Source of the DNA: Antitrichia curtipendula
Taxonomy: Eukaryota; Streptophyta; Bryopsida; Hypnales; Leucodontaceae
DNA length: 64,000 nt
Assembly: GCA_951230915.1 (NCBI GenBank)
Contig: OX579633.1
Location: 9,584,145-9,648,144 of the forward strand
Reading direction: 5' to 3'
In this document: one piece after another, positions 26,828 through 38,914 of the stretch
Layout of the letters: each line of letters begins with the position of its first letter
How positions within the stretch are numbered: position 1 is the stretch's first letter
The notes under the pieces: model-generated
Seen by the model: the letters and a program-made list of their open reading frames with translations, nothing else
The model's database searches: none
Told to the model about the DNA's origin: nothing
Program-made: the position numbers and the translations under genes

Positions 26828-29286
26828 ATAAAATCTACTTTTGTAAACCTTAATCCCTAAAAAGTTCATTGACTATTTTTCAAAAAACAAAATCCATAAT
26901 TGTCATTTTTAGTGTATTGAGCACAATTGAAAAATAAAAAAATTATTCTAACATTCAATTGTATAAATTTGTACTAAACTACTATATAAATGTGTGGAAA
27001 AAATTTAAGTATATTTAAATTTGTATATTGCAAGATTTTAACATTTATAGTGAGAAGAAAAGAAATTTTGGACAATAATTTTGAACCATTGTTCAATTTC
27101 TTACTATTGCATAGGTAGAAATGTTAATTACTTGCATACTAGTTTAAAAAAATAATGGAGGTGGCTAACATATGCAAAATCATCTTACACTGAGAGGATG
27201 CCCCCCTCAACAATTACATGAGTAAGATTTCAACTTATTTTTAGAATTCATTCTTTGGAAGAATCAAAATCCCAAAGGTGAATGCAAATCTTTCCTTCTC
27301 TAAATCAATTACAAAAAATGAAAAATGAAAAATGAAAAGATCTCATGAATTTACTCTATAATTTGAGCTTATGGTTCTAAAGATGTTCAAGAATTGCCAT
27401 TTTTAGTGCATTGAGAGAAAATTGAGTTTTTTTTCATTTTTTTTTCATTTTCAAACACATATTATTAACTTATACTACTACAAAAACATGTGGATTTTTT
27501 TAATCCCATTCAACTTCATATATTGTGAGATCTAAATATTCACTGTAAATTGTTTCATTTTGATTTACAATATGAGAGTTATTAAGAGTTTTAGTTTGTG
27601 GGCGGTTATGGATTGTCCACTCTAAAATAAACTTTGAAGTCCTTTATTTTACTCAATTTTCAATATTTTTTGAAAAAAAATAAAATTTTAGGATGTAGAT
27701 TGATTATTACAACATTACAACCTTTGGAATGATCATTTTTCAATTTCATAACTAAATCTCAACCAATTAGTATTTTGAATCATTCTCTACTTCTTTCTAC
27801 TTACTACATTTTTCCTATACGTTGTACAATTCCAAATATTTTATATCTTATATCAATCAATTAAGATAATTTAGGAGTATAGGCAAAGATACTGCGATTT
27901 TACTCCTTAGTCCTAAGAAGTTGTCCTTTGAGCTATCCTTAAGTTGTTCTACGGGCTTTGACTTGTAGATTTACACCTCTAAAGTTTGTCATGCAAGTTT
28001 TTACAAACAAATGGTCCTATAGAAGTGAAATCATTACTTGAGATGTAGGCAATAATAAGATTAATACAAATGTACTTGGCAACACAAAATCTAATGTGCA
28101 ATGAAGAGATAGGGTTCAGATTTCTCACCAAAATTATGAGATTAAAATCAACACATCTTGACGTTTTCAAAATTGAATGATGTAAGACAGTGGTAAATGA
28201 ATACAAATAAGGTCATGACAACTAATGATTCTAATGCTAAAGTCTTAACAAACATTGTCTTGAAGCAAGTGATTCAACCTATTGAGATTTACACTAGCCC
28301 AATGAATTATAACTACTAAAAATTTAAAAGTAGAAAGAAATCACCAAGATACTGAAATAAAATATAACATCAATGGAATATAGGACAATGGTTTGGTGGT
28401 GAAGCCCTCGTTCCTAGCTTGGACATCTAAAACTAAGTTGAAAACTTGAAACTAATACAAAACTGAGAAAATAATTGTCCCAAAAGAAATGGCCTAAGAA
28501 AAAGTTTTAATTTGCCACTAACACAAAGTGATAAAATCTGACATCTTTGAGAGATCTATTCAAAATATGTTGAACTAAAGAATTGAATACAAGCTAGGAC
28601 TTCCAAAACAATCAAAGTGTAGGCAAATTGGAAGATAAATTAGAAGACAAGCCCCAAATTGTTGAGAAATTGGTCATTACCTACTCGAACATAGAAATGG
28701 TGGCCAAAAGAAGGAGCTTGACCTTCAAGGTCATATTAGAGAGAGAGTCTCTATAGTAAGTTGAAGAAGAAAAACGATTATAAATCCTAGCTACCATTTT
28801 AGAATACAAAATTAGCCAAGAAAGTGGGGTGACAATAAAATCTCCATTTAAAATCCAAAATTATTTTTGCATCTTTTTTGGAAAAGCTTTTAAGTTGCCT
28901 TCTTGCTTAATGGATGAATGGAAATCACATCGGTGAATAGTGGTTGTGCTTTCCAAGTCATGTTGGATGTGTTTCCATTTAATTGATTGGATTGTAATCT
29001 ATGTTGGTTTCATTATATCACTTTCCATGTAGAACTAAGCATTGATTTTGCCATCTTCTGCATCTTCTAACTTGTCTTGCAAAGGTTGTTTGTATTCTTC
29101 TCAAACAATGTGTTTTTGTGCTCATTTGACAAATTTTTCCTATCATTGAGTTACGTCTATACCTAATCTACTTCAATAACACATAGGAATAAGAAGCCAT
29201 ACTTAATACATCTTTTATATATATAAATGAATCTATTAGAGTTGTTCTATTTGACTTGGGGCGCAGTCATGACAAATTTAAGACAT
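26828..29286. other. Intergenic stretch with TTAA-element fragments
   Basis: Contains a degenerate left end at about 26850 (TTAATCCCTAAAAAG), a second internal fragment near 27373 ('TTGCCATTTTTAGTGCATTG'), and an inverted family-A fragment at about 27573-27836. These are remnants; the boundaries are lost. The rest (27840-29286) shows nothing recognisable. Confidence 0.5.
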
Positions 29287-29290
29287 TTGA

Positions 29291-30202
29291 CCTCTAAAGT
29301 CCCAATGCCTTTTTTCATCAAAAAACATTCAAAACTACCATTTATATTGCAACAAGCAAAAACCTTTGAATTTTTTTATTCTTATATATCTAACTATAGG
29401 ATATTGCACTAGACTAGCATAAAAATGTGTGGAAGAAATTTCAAAAACTTTGACAATATAGATTGCAAAATATTTGAATACAAAGTGAAGAAAGCAAGCT
29501 TTTTTGCACCTTGCTTGATTAGATTTTTGACTTTGACTCTTCTTAACTTAAAATTTTTGCACTATTGATTTTGAGGTTAAAATTTATTTTGTTGAAGAAT
29601 TGATTTGAAAGTTTGGAAAGAATAATCCATAAAACACATATTTGATTTTTATTCATAAAAAAATTATTAAGTAGAGGTAGTATGAGATAGAAGGAAAAAT
29701 AAAATTGTTAATAGTTCTAAGATGGAACTAAAATACATTAATTCCAATGATGAGATTATTCTAGCAAGCAAACTAAACTACATGAAACTTTTTTTTTCTT
29801 TTTAAATTGTGAAAATTGAATTTAGATATGAATCCTATAAATTATTTATAAAGAAGATGCTATGAGTGTCCGCAAAACTAAATTGTCCATAACATTCACA
29901 TCACTATTCCAAAGGAAATGAATCAAATCTTTATGTGTAGACAAAATAATAAATTATATGAATAAATTTTATTTTGTTTAAATTCAATTTTTTTCTTCTA
30001 TTTGGCGAAATTGCTTCGGGGGCTTAGGATGGCATAACTTTTGCTCCCATGCACTAATTGAAAAAGAAATTATATTCCCATAAAAACTAATACATTTTTC
30101 TATCTTCAATTAAAGATTTAGAAAATCATGTCAAAAATTGAGGTCACATGAGCTTGCCCAACATTCCAAGTGTCCTTGAAGAGGAGTTTGGAACTCCAAG
30201 GG
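29291..30202 (+). mobile_element. TTAA-element family B copy, diverged, ~912 bp
   Basis: Left end CCTCTAAAGTCCC after TTGA, right end AACTCCAAGGG before TTAA (30203-30206). Internal blocks follow family B, including 'AGATGGAACTAAAATACA' near 29722 and the 'CATAACTTTTGCTCC' module near 30033. Confidence 0.65.
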
Positions 30203-30378
30203 TTAAAGAACTAATTTTATTCAAGACAAGTGCCAAAACTTAATGAAGATAAATTTTGGATTCTTACATGACTACATTATTTACCAAATATACATTGAGT
30301 ATCCAAACTTCATTTGTAAATAATGTTAGGGCATTGCTACCTACAATATTGTTGTATGTGCTTTATTTACCAATTTAA

Positions 30379-31309
30379 CCCCTAAAGGCCCGAGGCCTTT
30401 TTTCTGCCAAAAAACACTCAAAACTGCCATTTCTATAGCAAAGAGTAAAAAATTTGAATTTTTTTTCTCACATCTACCCATAGGATCTTACCTCTAACTA
30501 TTATAAGAATGTGTGGAAATTGTTTTAGAAATTTTGACCGCACAGGTTGCAAGATATCTGCATTTAAAGTGAAAAAAAGAAGTTTTTTAGCACATTGCGG
30601 GACTAGATTTTTTGACTTCAAACATTTTTAACTTAATTTTTTTGCATTACAACATTTTGGGCTTTAAATCTTTATAAAAGAGAATTGAGTTGGGAGTCTA
30701 GGAGGGGGGGGGGGGGGGGGAGTTCAAAAAACTTAATTATCATTCTTAGAAAAATTGTTAAGTAGAAATAGGTACAAGATAGAAGAAAAATCTAAAATAT
30801 TCATATATTTTAGATGGAATTAAAATGCACTAATCCCAATGGTGAGATTGTTCTAGCAAGTAAACTAAACCATGCAAAAAAGAAAAAATTGAAAAATTTG
30901 AAAAATTGCATTCATAAATGAATCCTAGAAGTTATTTTTTTCAAGAAGATGCTCTAATTGCCCGAAAAACAAGAATGTCTATAACTTTCACATAACAAAT
31001 CCAAATGAAGTGAATCAAAGCTTTCCACATAGAAAAAAAATATATTCTATGAAAAAAAGAATATTCAAAAAAAATAAAAATAAATTGAATCTTTTTTTTT
31101 GCTGCCCAAGCTGCCCCTCGTCCCTTGTTTTGAGCTTATTTGGTCATAATTATTCTTCCCGAGCACCAAGTGTAAAAAAAATTATATTTTTTTCTTATCA
31201 GTTTTTCTATCTTCAAAAGAAGTTTCGAAAAATCACGTCAAAAATTCAGCCTATAGGTACTTGCCCAAAATCCCATGTGTCCCCTGAAGGGACAACAATA
31301 TTTTAGAGG
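30379..31309 (+). mobile_element. TTAA-element family B, full-length copy, 931 bp
   Basis: TTAA at 30375-30378 and 31310-31313. Left end CCCCTAAAGGCCCGAGGCC with the following 'ACACTCAAAACTGCC' block; right end ATTTTAGAGG. Contains a 17-base G run at 30704-30720. Good reference copy for family B. Confidence 0.8.
30704..30720 (+). repeat. Homopolymer run of 17 G
   Basis: Unbroken G tract inside a family-B element; other copies have no G tract here. It could be a local slippage expansion, or its length could be a sequencing artefact. Confidence 0.9.
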
Positions 31310-31313
31310 TTAA

Positions 31314-32518
31314 AGTAGGGATCTATTTGTGTTTGAATTTTGTAGATGTTGTGTTGTGAGTTCTATTTAAAGTAGGGATCTATTCATACTAGTTGGATGA
31401 ATTGACAACTGTAAATTGGATTGGTAAATAGTTCAGGTTAGGATTATCATGTAGCTAGTTTAAATGGTTAGGGTTGTATGATGAATAGTTGTGGTGGGAG
31501 GGTTGTCATTTGTAGCTTTCTTCGTAGGCGACGTGCCTAAGTTTGTTGAAGGATGAGGGATGCACTTATTGAAAGTATATAAACTCTTGTTGCTCTATGA
31601 AAGAAGATAGTTTGGAGGTTGAGAAGTTTTGTAGTGGCTCAAGAATTGGATTGATGCAAGCTTTTTTTATTTGAGTTTTTGACAAAATGAACTAGTATTG
31701 AGTTATATGAGCTCAAAGTTCACTATGACAATTCTATATTTTTTAAGGTTTATGAAAAATATGGTTTTGGATACAAGAAAACTTGTGGGATAGGTTTAAG
31801 ATTAATTTGGATTTTTAGGGTTAGAAAAAACTACAAATAAATCATTACCACTACAAGAGCTTTGAGCTATTTTATATCCAAACACAAATCTTTGTGACAA
31901 TGTTTTGTTGTTTATTAAGTCAATATTTTAGTTGTAAAAAAAAGACAATATTTGTCACAGTTTTCCACCCCGACAAATAATAAAATTTTGTAGTATGAAA
32001 GAAAATAAATGAATAGAGTCAAAGCATTAATATCACACTTTTAACCTGCAAAGGTCTAGACATTCAAATTTCAAACAACAGATAAACCCAAATATGTCTT
32101 GAGCACACAAAATCTTTGTTTTTCCATCCATCTAAATATTTGTAGATTATGTGTTAATTCTCTTACAATTACATGGTATAGATTTCTTCAAATTTCTTTT
32201 GCAAATCTTATATAGTTCAAGCCTTCAAGGGGTATTATAAAACTAAGTTTTATAGTTCAAAAAATGGCCCTTCAAAAATGACTTCAAAATAACTTTACAA
32301 CTACAAAAATGACTTTTATAACTACAAAATAGAGGTAATTTTTTTACATTTCCCCTTTGGGTGGGGGAAGCTAGACTTTATAGGATGCAAACTTTGAATG
32401 ACCACGTAAACTCGTGCTAGGAAATCACCTGTTTATTTCTTGAGTGGGTTCTGGTCCACAATTAGGTTGTAATGTCGGATTACTTAATTTTGCCCGATTT
32501 GAACGCGTAATGGGGCAT
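31314..32518. other. AT-rich intergenic stretch with CACTACAA-like ends
   Basis: No gene. CACTACAAGAGC at about 31849 and TTTTGTAGTA at about 31985-31994 could be the ends of a small degenerate CACTA-type element of ~145 bp, but no target duplication is clear. Confidence 0.35.
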
Positions 32519-32520
32519 TA

Positions 32521-32922
32521 TGGTAGAACCACCCATTATCGACCACTTAAGCGATCTCTGCATGTTTTGGAGCAGTATAAGGCATGTAAATTTTTTGCCA
32601 TGTAGAAAAATAGAAATCAAGGGTATTGCAATTTTTTTTGTAATTTAATGCCTTCAATTGAAATCACTAGAAATCACTAGAAATCACTATGGAAGCCAGC
32701 AATTGGTCCAAACCTATAGCTGACATGTAGAGTCTTCTAATGCCGATCATTCAAGAACTATTTTCTGCTCACTGTTTTGGGACATGTGTCATGACTCGAT
32801 TAGTCTTAACTTTGAAAAGGAGAAAAACCACAACCAAAGCTTTGGTTGAAAACCCTGGTTGGACACAGTACACCCTACAGGTTGGGGATGGGTCCCTGGT
32901 CGACAAGGGGGTGGTTCTACCA
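32521..32922. mobile_element. TA-flanked MITE-like element, 402 bp
   Basis: Left end TGGTAGAACCACCCATTATC and inverted right end TGGTAGAACCACCCCCTTGTC give terminal inverted repeats of about 27 bp with a few mismatches; TA flanks both sides (32519-32520, 32923-32924). Contains a 3-copy 10-bp repeat (AAATCACTAG) at 32661-32690. The ends resemble those of 5727-6198 (GGTA.AACCA.CCCAT), so both may belong to one superfamily. Confidence 0.7.
32661..32690 (+). repeat. Three tandem copies of a 10-bp unit
   Basis: AAATCACTAG repeated three times with the last base of the third copy changed; lies inside the 402-bp MITE-like element. Confidence 0.85.
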
Positions 32923-32924
32923 TA

Positions 32925-34857
32925 TGACTTTTTCATCCAAATTCAATCTATTATGTGAATGAAATCTAATTCCTGGGAGTAGTTTAAGTCAGGGATTGTG
33001 GGGAAAAAAATGCACCTCCTTGTCAGGCTCGGCCACGCATATTTTTCCTGCAACCCCCTCCTAGTTGCGCATTGCTCTACACTTTCACACGTCCTGCCCT
33101 AAGATTGACCTTAAAGAGCGAGCCAGCTACGAAGTGTTATACATTACTATTTCTAGTTTGCACCCGGCCTCAAAATGTGATCACGTTTTTCATGTCTTAA
33201 GTTGAACTTAATTAGTGTGATAGGGAGTGAGAGTCTCGCCATCCAAAGGCAACAGACAAAAGAACCTGCTGTACTGCGACTGAAACTGCATGGATTCAGC
33301 ATGCGTACATCCACTTGCCCGGGTCCCAGGATTAGAGACAGTCGGGTTTTGTTTGATTCCATTTGTCTTTGTATAAGTTATTGCGGAGTTCCACAGAAGC
33401 TTTTTTTTCTCTTTGGCAGGTGAAGGTGTGGGGGGGCAACCTAGATTTAATCGCAAAAAATAAGCCACTAGATACAACCCAACCAGCACTTTTTCTTTCA
33501 TTTTTTTTAAGAAGTGCCAACATGGTGATATTCAATGTTATAGTGGTGTTTCAAATTTCAACATTCATCTACTTAGTGGATAGAAAATATCACAGTAACA
33601 CATATGACAACATGTCCATAATTATGTTTTCATCCACAATCTGACGATTTCATTCAGATTTAGGTTTAGTTTTGAAGTTTGATGGCGAAAAACTTCATGG
33701 TTTGTTGCCATTTTTAAACCAGTTAATTTATTTCTGGTGCAATTTGGCACTATAATGCCAAAAAAACAACAGAGCCCTGAACCCAAGAAAGCCGGAAAGA
33801 GAGGAAACCCAGCCCTGCCATAGAAGCTTATTATTCTTTCCATCCCAAACTTTGATGCTCCATTAGGAACTCCGGGTATTGTAAGTAACTGACAGGTTTG
33901 TTTGTTTATTTCCATAAAGTAGCAACAAAGTAAATTTGACTTGATCAGTCATGGTCAAGATGACGCTATGATCACGGTCAGTGTTTTATTGGCTCTGGAC
34001 CAAGCCCATGGGTGGATGGACCGAGGCTTTGCATTCACAAAATCTACAAGTGAGGAAGTTTGAAGTTTGACGAGGGCCATATACCATAGACGAGATTAGA
34101 AAAGCTATAGGATATAGCCGCTATGGAAGTGCAGTTTTTTTGTGTTTTTTTTGTCTTTACTCGTAGGGAGAGATATATTAATAGCAATGGTGTGCAATGG
34201 TTTGAAAGTTCAAAAGGTACGTAGGCATATGAAACATGTGTTAAAAGCACTTACAGCATATTGGGCCCCCTTCACTTTTTAAGGATTCATTTCTTGTATC
34301 TAGTTGAACGCTTTTGTATATATGTAAAGTCAAGTAGTAGCATTATTGTAAACTTGCCCATAGATTGTAAACTATGTTAATGCCCAAAAGATGCATGGCA
34401 TGCATCTAATGGACACATAGTAAGATGGTCTTTTAGGAATTTTGATATTTTTAATCAACAACAATCTAGAAAAGATTGTGCTAAATATCATTTGAAAAGA
34501 GAGGCTAAAGTAATGTAGAGTATATATTTATTTGGGTAGAGATACTTGCATTGAGATGCTTGTTTACAAGTTTGGAATGTAGCTATAGTGACAACCAAAG
34601 TTTATTCTATAAGTTCTCAAAACATTGTTAACCGATGTGGAATGGGGATGGGTCTCTTTTTTTATTCCCTATATTGCCTACAACACTCTCCAATATGGCC
34701 TACAAACCAATGAGAATCCTTCAATTCAACTAAAGGCCAATAGAAAAGATACTTGGGGAGGAATATACCTCTATCCAAGGAAAGTGGAATAATTGGGGTT
34801 TAGCAATATCATGCTTGAATTTTTGATAAACTCATCACTTTCATTTGTTAAAAATTG
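32925..34857. other. Intergenic stretch, no gene supported
   Basis: Mutually overlapping frames on both strands (about 65-100 codons between 33153 and 33915) have no domain. Slightly GC-richer near 33000-33450, which could be a relic of an element or exon, but nothing is recognisable. Confidence 0.4.
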
Positions 34858-35057
34858 NNNNNNNNNNNNNNNNNNNNNNNNNNNNNNNNNNNNNNNNNNN
34901 NNNNNNNNNNNNNNNNNNNNNNNNNNNNNNNNNNNNNNNNNNNNNNNNNNNNNNNNNNNNNNNNNNNNNNNNNNNNNNNNNNNNNNNNNNNNNNNNNNNN
35001 NNNNNNNNNNNNNNNNNNNNNNNNNNNNNNNNNNNNNNNNNNNNNNNNNNNNNNNNN
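34858..35057. other. Assembly gap, 200 N
   Basis: Exactly 200 ambiguous bases, a size typical of a placeholder gap; true length unknown. Any open frames spanning it are artefacts. Confidence 0.99.
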
Positions 35058-35911
35058 CTTAAAAACACAACTCCACATAACTATTATATTAATAATCAAA
35101 ATATTATAATTCAAGTTGTTTGTGGAGATATCAATTCATCCATTCAAATAAGATAATTTCTTTATAAAAAAAATGATTTTTACTACTAGCTTTGTTATTA
35201 AAATGAAAAAATAATAATAACTTTTCCAAAACTTAGATTCACAAAACAAATATATTCATGACGTGCATGATAATGTGAATGTACTATAAGAGTTTCATAG
35301 AAAACAACAACTAGAATCTCTCCATATCCATAAATAGCTTAAGTTGTCTTACTTAGAATTTTAGAAGTTTAACCAATTGTCTAATTTATTGAAGATAATA
35401 TTATAATTATTTTCAAAAAGTTAGCATGATACTACTCAAAAATCAGACCTCCAAAATTAAACTTAAAATTTTTAGTTAGACTTTAGAATGTGGTAAAAGA
35501 AACAATTAATTTCTTTTAAAGATGCCTTGATCAAGACACAAGCTTAAATTTAAAGTGCACTATTGTCCTTCCTAGTTTATTCCAATCCAATAATTTGTCC
35601 TTTTAAAATGATATTCTAAACTATTATTTTTCCTTCTCTTTCTTAAAAGCATCAATACACCTGATGAATAATTCAATACTTCAAACTTCATTTTCACTTA
35701 TGCAAAAAGAATAAAAGCAAAATAAATTAAAATTATGGACTCATTCAATAGTCAATAATATTTAAATTTTGAGCCTAATATATTGTTTTCACCTACTAGC
35801 TCCAAATGCCTTTCTTTGTTCAACATTTCTCAAATTGTTTCAAATAACAAAGACTTTGTCAAATCATGAACTTTTGAACTCACACATATGACTTGCAATA
35901 CAACAATCTTA
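35058..35911. other. AT-rich intergenic stretch, nothing recognised
   Basis: No frame, repeat end or hairpin found. Confidence 0.45.
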
Positions 35912-35915
35912 TTAA

Positions 35916-36551
35916 CCCCTAAATGCCCAAGGCCTGTTTTGAGCTGCTTGGAATTTGCTCTAAATTGAACAAAATGCCAACATTTTGATAAGTTGTATCA
36001 GGTTTTTTTTAATTGTAACCGTACAAATTCAAACTAGACATGTTAGAGATCTCATAGGAAAAGAAAACACAACAATATCACTTATGGAGTGAAAGATTAT
36101 AATGTTTGACCATTAGGGTGTTAAAACTGCACAAATCTTTCAATCCTTTTTTCACAAGTCAAATCTAAAAAATTGGTGACCAAAAAATTATGGTGTTAAA
36201 GGGCCTAACATGTATAACCCCAATCAATTTATGGCTTCTTAAAATCTACTCTATAACTTTTTTGAATGAATTTTGAATGTGATTTATTCTCCAAGATCTA
36301 GTGTATTTGAGGCTCATTTCCAAGAGCTCTCAACACTATGGGAAGTCAAGATTGCAATGGGTACCCTTGCACAAAATCTTGAGTAGAAAAATCACTATCA
36401 TTTATTTTCAAGATCGTATTTTTAATGCTAAACTAGACTTCGAGAAGAACTTTCCAAAAATATAAATTACTAAAAATAGCAACTTGGTTAGGTTTTATTT
36501 CAATTCAAAGTTTTGCAAACACTAGATTTGGGTGCCTCGGGCATTTAGGGG
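35916..36551 (+). mobile_element. TTAA-element family C, complete copy, 636 bp
   Basis: TTAA on both sides (35912-35915, 36552-36555). Ends CCCCTAAATGCCCAAGGCC and GGGCATTTAGGGG give about 13-17 bp inverted repeats. Aligns by eye over its length with 20373-21004. No coding capacity. Confidence 0.85.
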
Positions 36552-36616
36552 TTAATGTCTTGAGGTTCAATATTTGAAGTCCTTTTAATATTTTTGATAA
36601 AACTTAGCATGCTTAA

Positions 36617-37187
36617 CCCCTAAAACCCCGAGGGTGTTTTCTGCCAAAAATCACTCAAAACTACCACTTCTGTTGTATTCACTTAAGGAAACCAATTTTC
36701 TTGTTTTTTTGGAAATTTAACTGTAGGATCTTGTACTTAACTTTTCTGAGATCATGTAGTAAAAATTTCAACAAATTTCACTGTACGGATTGGAAGATAT
36801 TAGTATTCAAAGTTGAACAAAAAGTTTTTTTCAAGAAGATGCTTAAATTGCCCGAAAAAATAAGATTGTCCATAACTTTCTCATCCCTAGTCCAAATAGA
36901 ATGAATCAAAGCTTCACGTATAGGTAAAAAAGTAATGTTTTAGAAAAAAAATTCAAAAAAAATTATTTTGACTTTTTGTAATTTATTTTGGGTTGCTCGC
37001 CAATCTTGCTCATTGTGCCATAACTTTTTCATCCGGCATCCGATTGAAACAAAAACTATATATCCACAAAGCTCTTGCAGAGATACACAACCTCAAAAAA
37101 TCTCAAAATTTTTTACTTCAAATTGAGACAATAGGAACCTACCCGGACCCAAATTGTCCTCCGAGGGGACAAGCGGGGCTTTAGGGG
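36617..37187 (+). mobile_element. TTAA-element family B short subtype, 571 bp
   Basis: TTAA on both sides (36613-36616, 37188-37191). Ends CCCCTAAAACCCCGAGG and GGGGCTTTAGGGG. High similarity to 26245-26823 points to relatively recent amplification of this subtype. Confidence 0.85.
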
Positions 37188-37191
37188 TTAA

Positions 37192-37988
37192 ATTCCATCT
37201 AAAGTTCCAAGATTCGGAATTTGTACAAAGTATATAGGACATTTCCACTTGTTTTTTTCTTCTTCATGACACTTTAATTTTCATCCTTCCTTGAAGGCAT
37301 TTTGAAACTATTATGGACACATTGATTGCTTAGAAAAAATGAATTATCTCCTAAACGTTGTGACAGTCAATTTCTAGATGATGAACACATAAAAACTCTT
37401 GGTTCTTTTTCATTCTACTCAAATTAAAGTCATTCTAATTTGTGGAGATACTTCATTATGTTGTTGTCCTATATAAAGATTGGATTTGGAGTTACTAGAG
37501 TCCATGTTTTTCTACATTATAAATGTAGAAGAATGTCAAGTGAATGACCAAGTCCAAATTGCATTAATTCTAATTCAAAATTTGGATTTAAGAAAATGAG
37601 GACATAGAATTTAAGAACACAAAAATTTCAAAAAATCACCATGTTAAGAGAACTTCATTTCAAATACATTCCAACAAATTTCACTCAAAAGATGATTATA
37701 TTTTTCTAGTAATTGAATTTAAAAGGAATTTTGAAATTTCTATTTTAAAATTTAGAAAAAAATATTAGTATTAGCATTGGTAAATCTAACTGTAAAGATG
37801 GAATTTAAAACTCAAAAGCTACAACTTTTATTTGCATGTAAATTCCAAAATTTTCTTCCAAATAGTATTTTACAATGTTTTTTCTCAAATTGTCAATTCT
37901 GGAGAAGACTCTAGATGTTTAAGACATGAATGGAGCATTTACTAGAGCTGTAAAATTTTATTTATTTATTCTAGAACAAGCATCATTT
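37192..37988. other. AT-rich intergenic stretch, nothing recognised
   Basis: No frame or repeat end found before the inverted repeat that starts at 37989. Confidence 0.45.
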
Positions 37989-38008
37989 TATTTCATAACA
38001 TTCAGTAG
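37989..38008 (+). repeat. 20-bp inverted repeat, left copy
   Basis: TATTTCATAACATTCAGTAG; its exact reverse complement is at 43751-43770. The pair encloses the Harbinger element symmetrically (119 and 247 bp outside its ends), as if Harbinger landed inside an older ~400-bp terminal-inverted-repeat element. Confidence 0.8.
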
Positions 38009-38126
38009 TCCAGTGGACTACTGCCTCCTCCCTAATAGACTGATGCAAAATATTCCACATCATATCAGTAATTACAAAGATTATTGGTGGAACTGTTAGA
38101 AATTTTGAAAATGGCCAAATGGGTAA

Positions 38127-38145
38127 AGGCCAGTTCGCACCTGGC
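38127..38145 (+). repeat. Harbinger left terminal inverted repeat
   Basis: AGGCCAGTTCGCACCTGGC, identical to the inverted right end; preceded by the TAA target duplication. Confidence 0.95.
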
Positions 38146-38914
38146 GTTAGGAGGTCAGAAAGAGCGGTGGTCCTTGTGCTTCCATGTGTGTGTGTTCATA
38201 CCATCTCTGTTATTATCTACCAATCCAACGTGGTGTCCGAGCTGGCCAGGGCATAATATTGCTGGTAGTAATGAAGTAGCCGAACCTGAGGAGAAAATTT
38301 CGGCTTCTTTAGCTACTTTTTGGAAAGCACTACTTCTGACAAAAATGTACATTTGAGAAAATCTCTGCACTTTAAGGCCGTTGTTTTCTAATCGTAGGTG
38401 CCAAGGTCAATTACCAAACACCGCTAATAATCAAATTCTTGCCGAGATTAGCGGGTGCATAGATAGAGCTCGGTGCTCAGGAAGCCAGAGTCGGTTACTT
38501 CTACATAAATGGACGTTTTGAAATCCTCCTCTTACCAGTTGAAGCTCCACATTGCGGTAGTTCATCTTTAGGTACGTTTTTGTATTCAATTTCAGTCTTC
38601 AATCTCCACATACTGTGACTATTTTCTCCAAGCATTGATAGAGCACTCAAGTTCTGTGCGGTCCTCCTAGTTGTACCAGCACTGACCTTGTCTCCGTTCT
38701 TTTTTATCAATGCCTATCTTATGCACTGGTTTTGGTCACTCCTTGTCAATATTCAATACATAGTTGCCAATCTCACATCTGCACTTGCATAACTTGTTTG
38801 AATTCATGGACTGAAGTGCATTAGAGACTGCTTTTTTCCTTTATGTACATTGACAATCCTGTTTGGTGTTTTGGTTTGTTGGGGTTCTGCACAGGAGTGC
38901 AAAAATCCCTCATC

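Noticed and set aside
31848..31994. Second CACTA-type element
   Set aside because: Only one end matches well, the other is degenerate, and no 3-bp duplication is visible; kept as a note only.
34793..35156. Open frames spanning the run of N
   Set aside because: They consist almost wholly of undetermined bases in an assembly gap.
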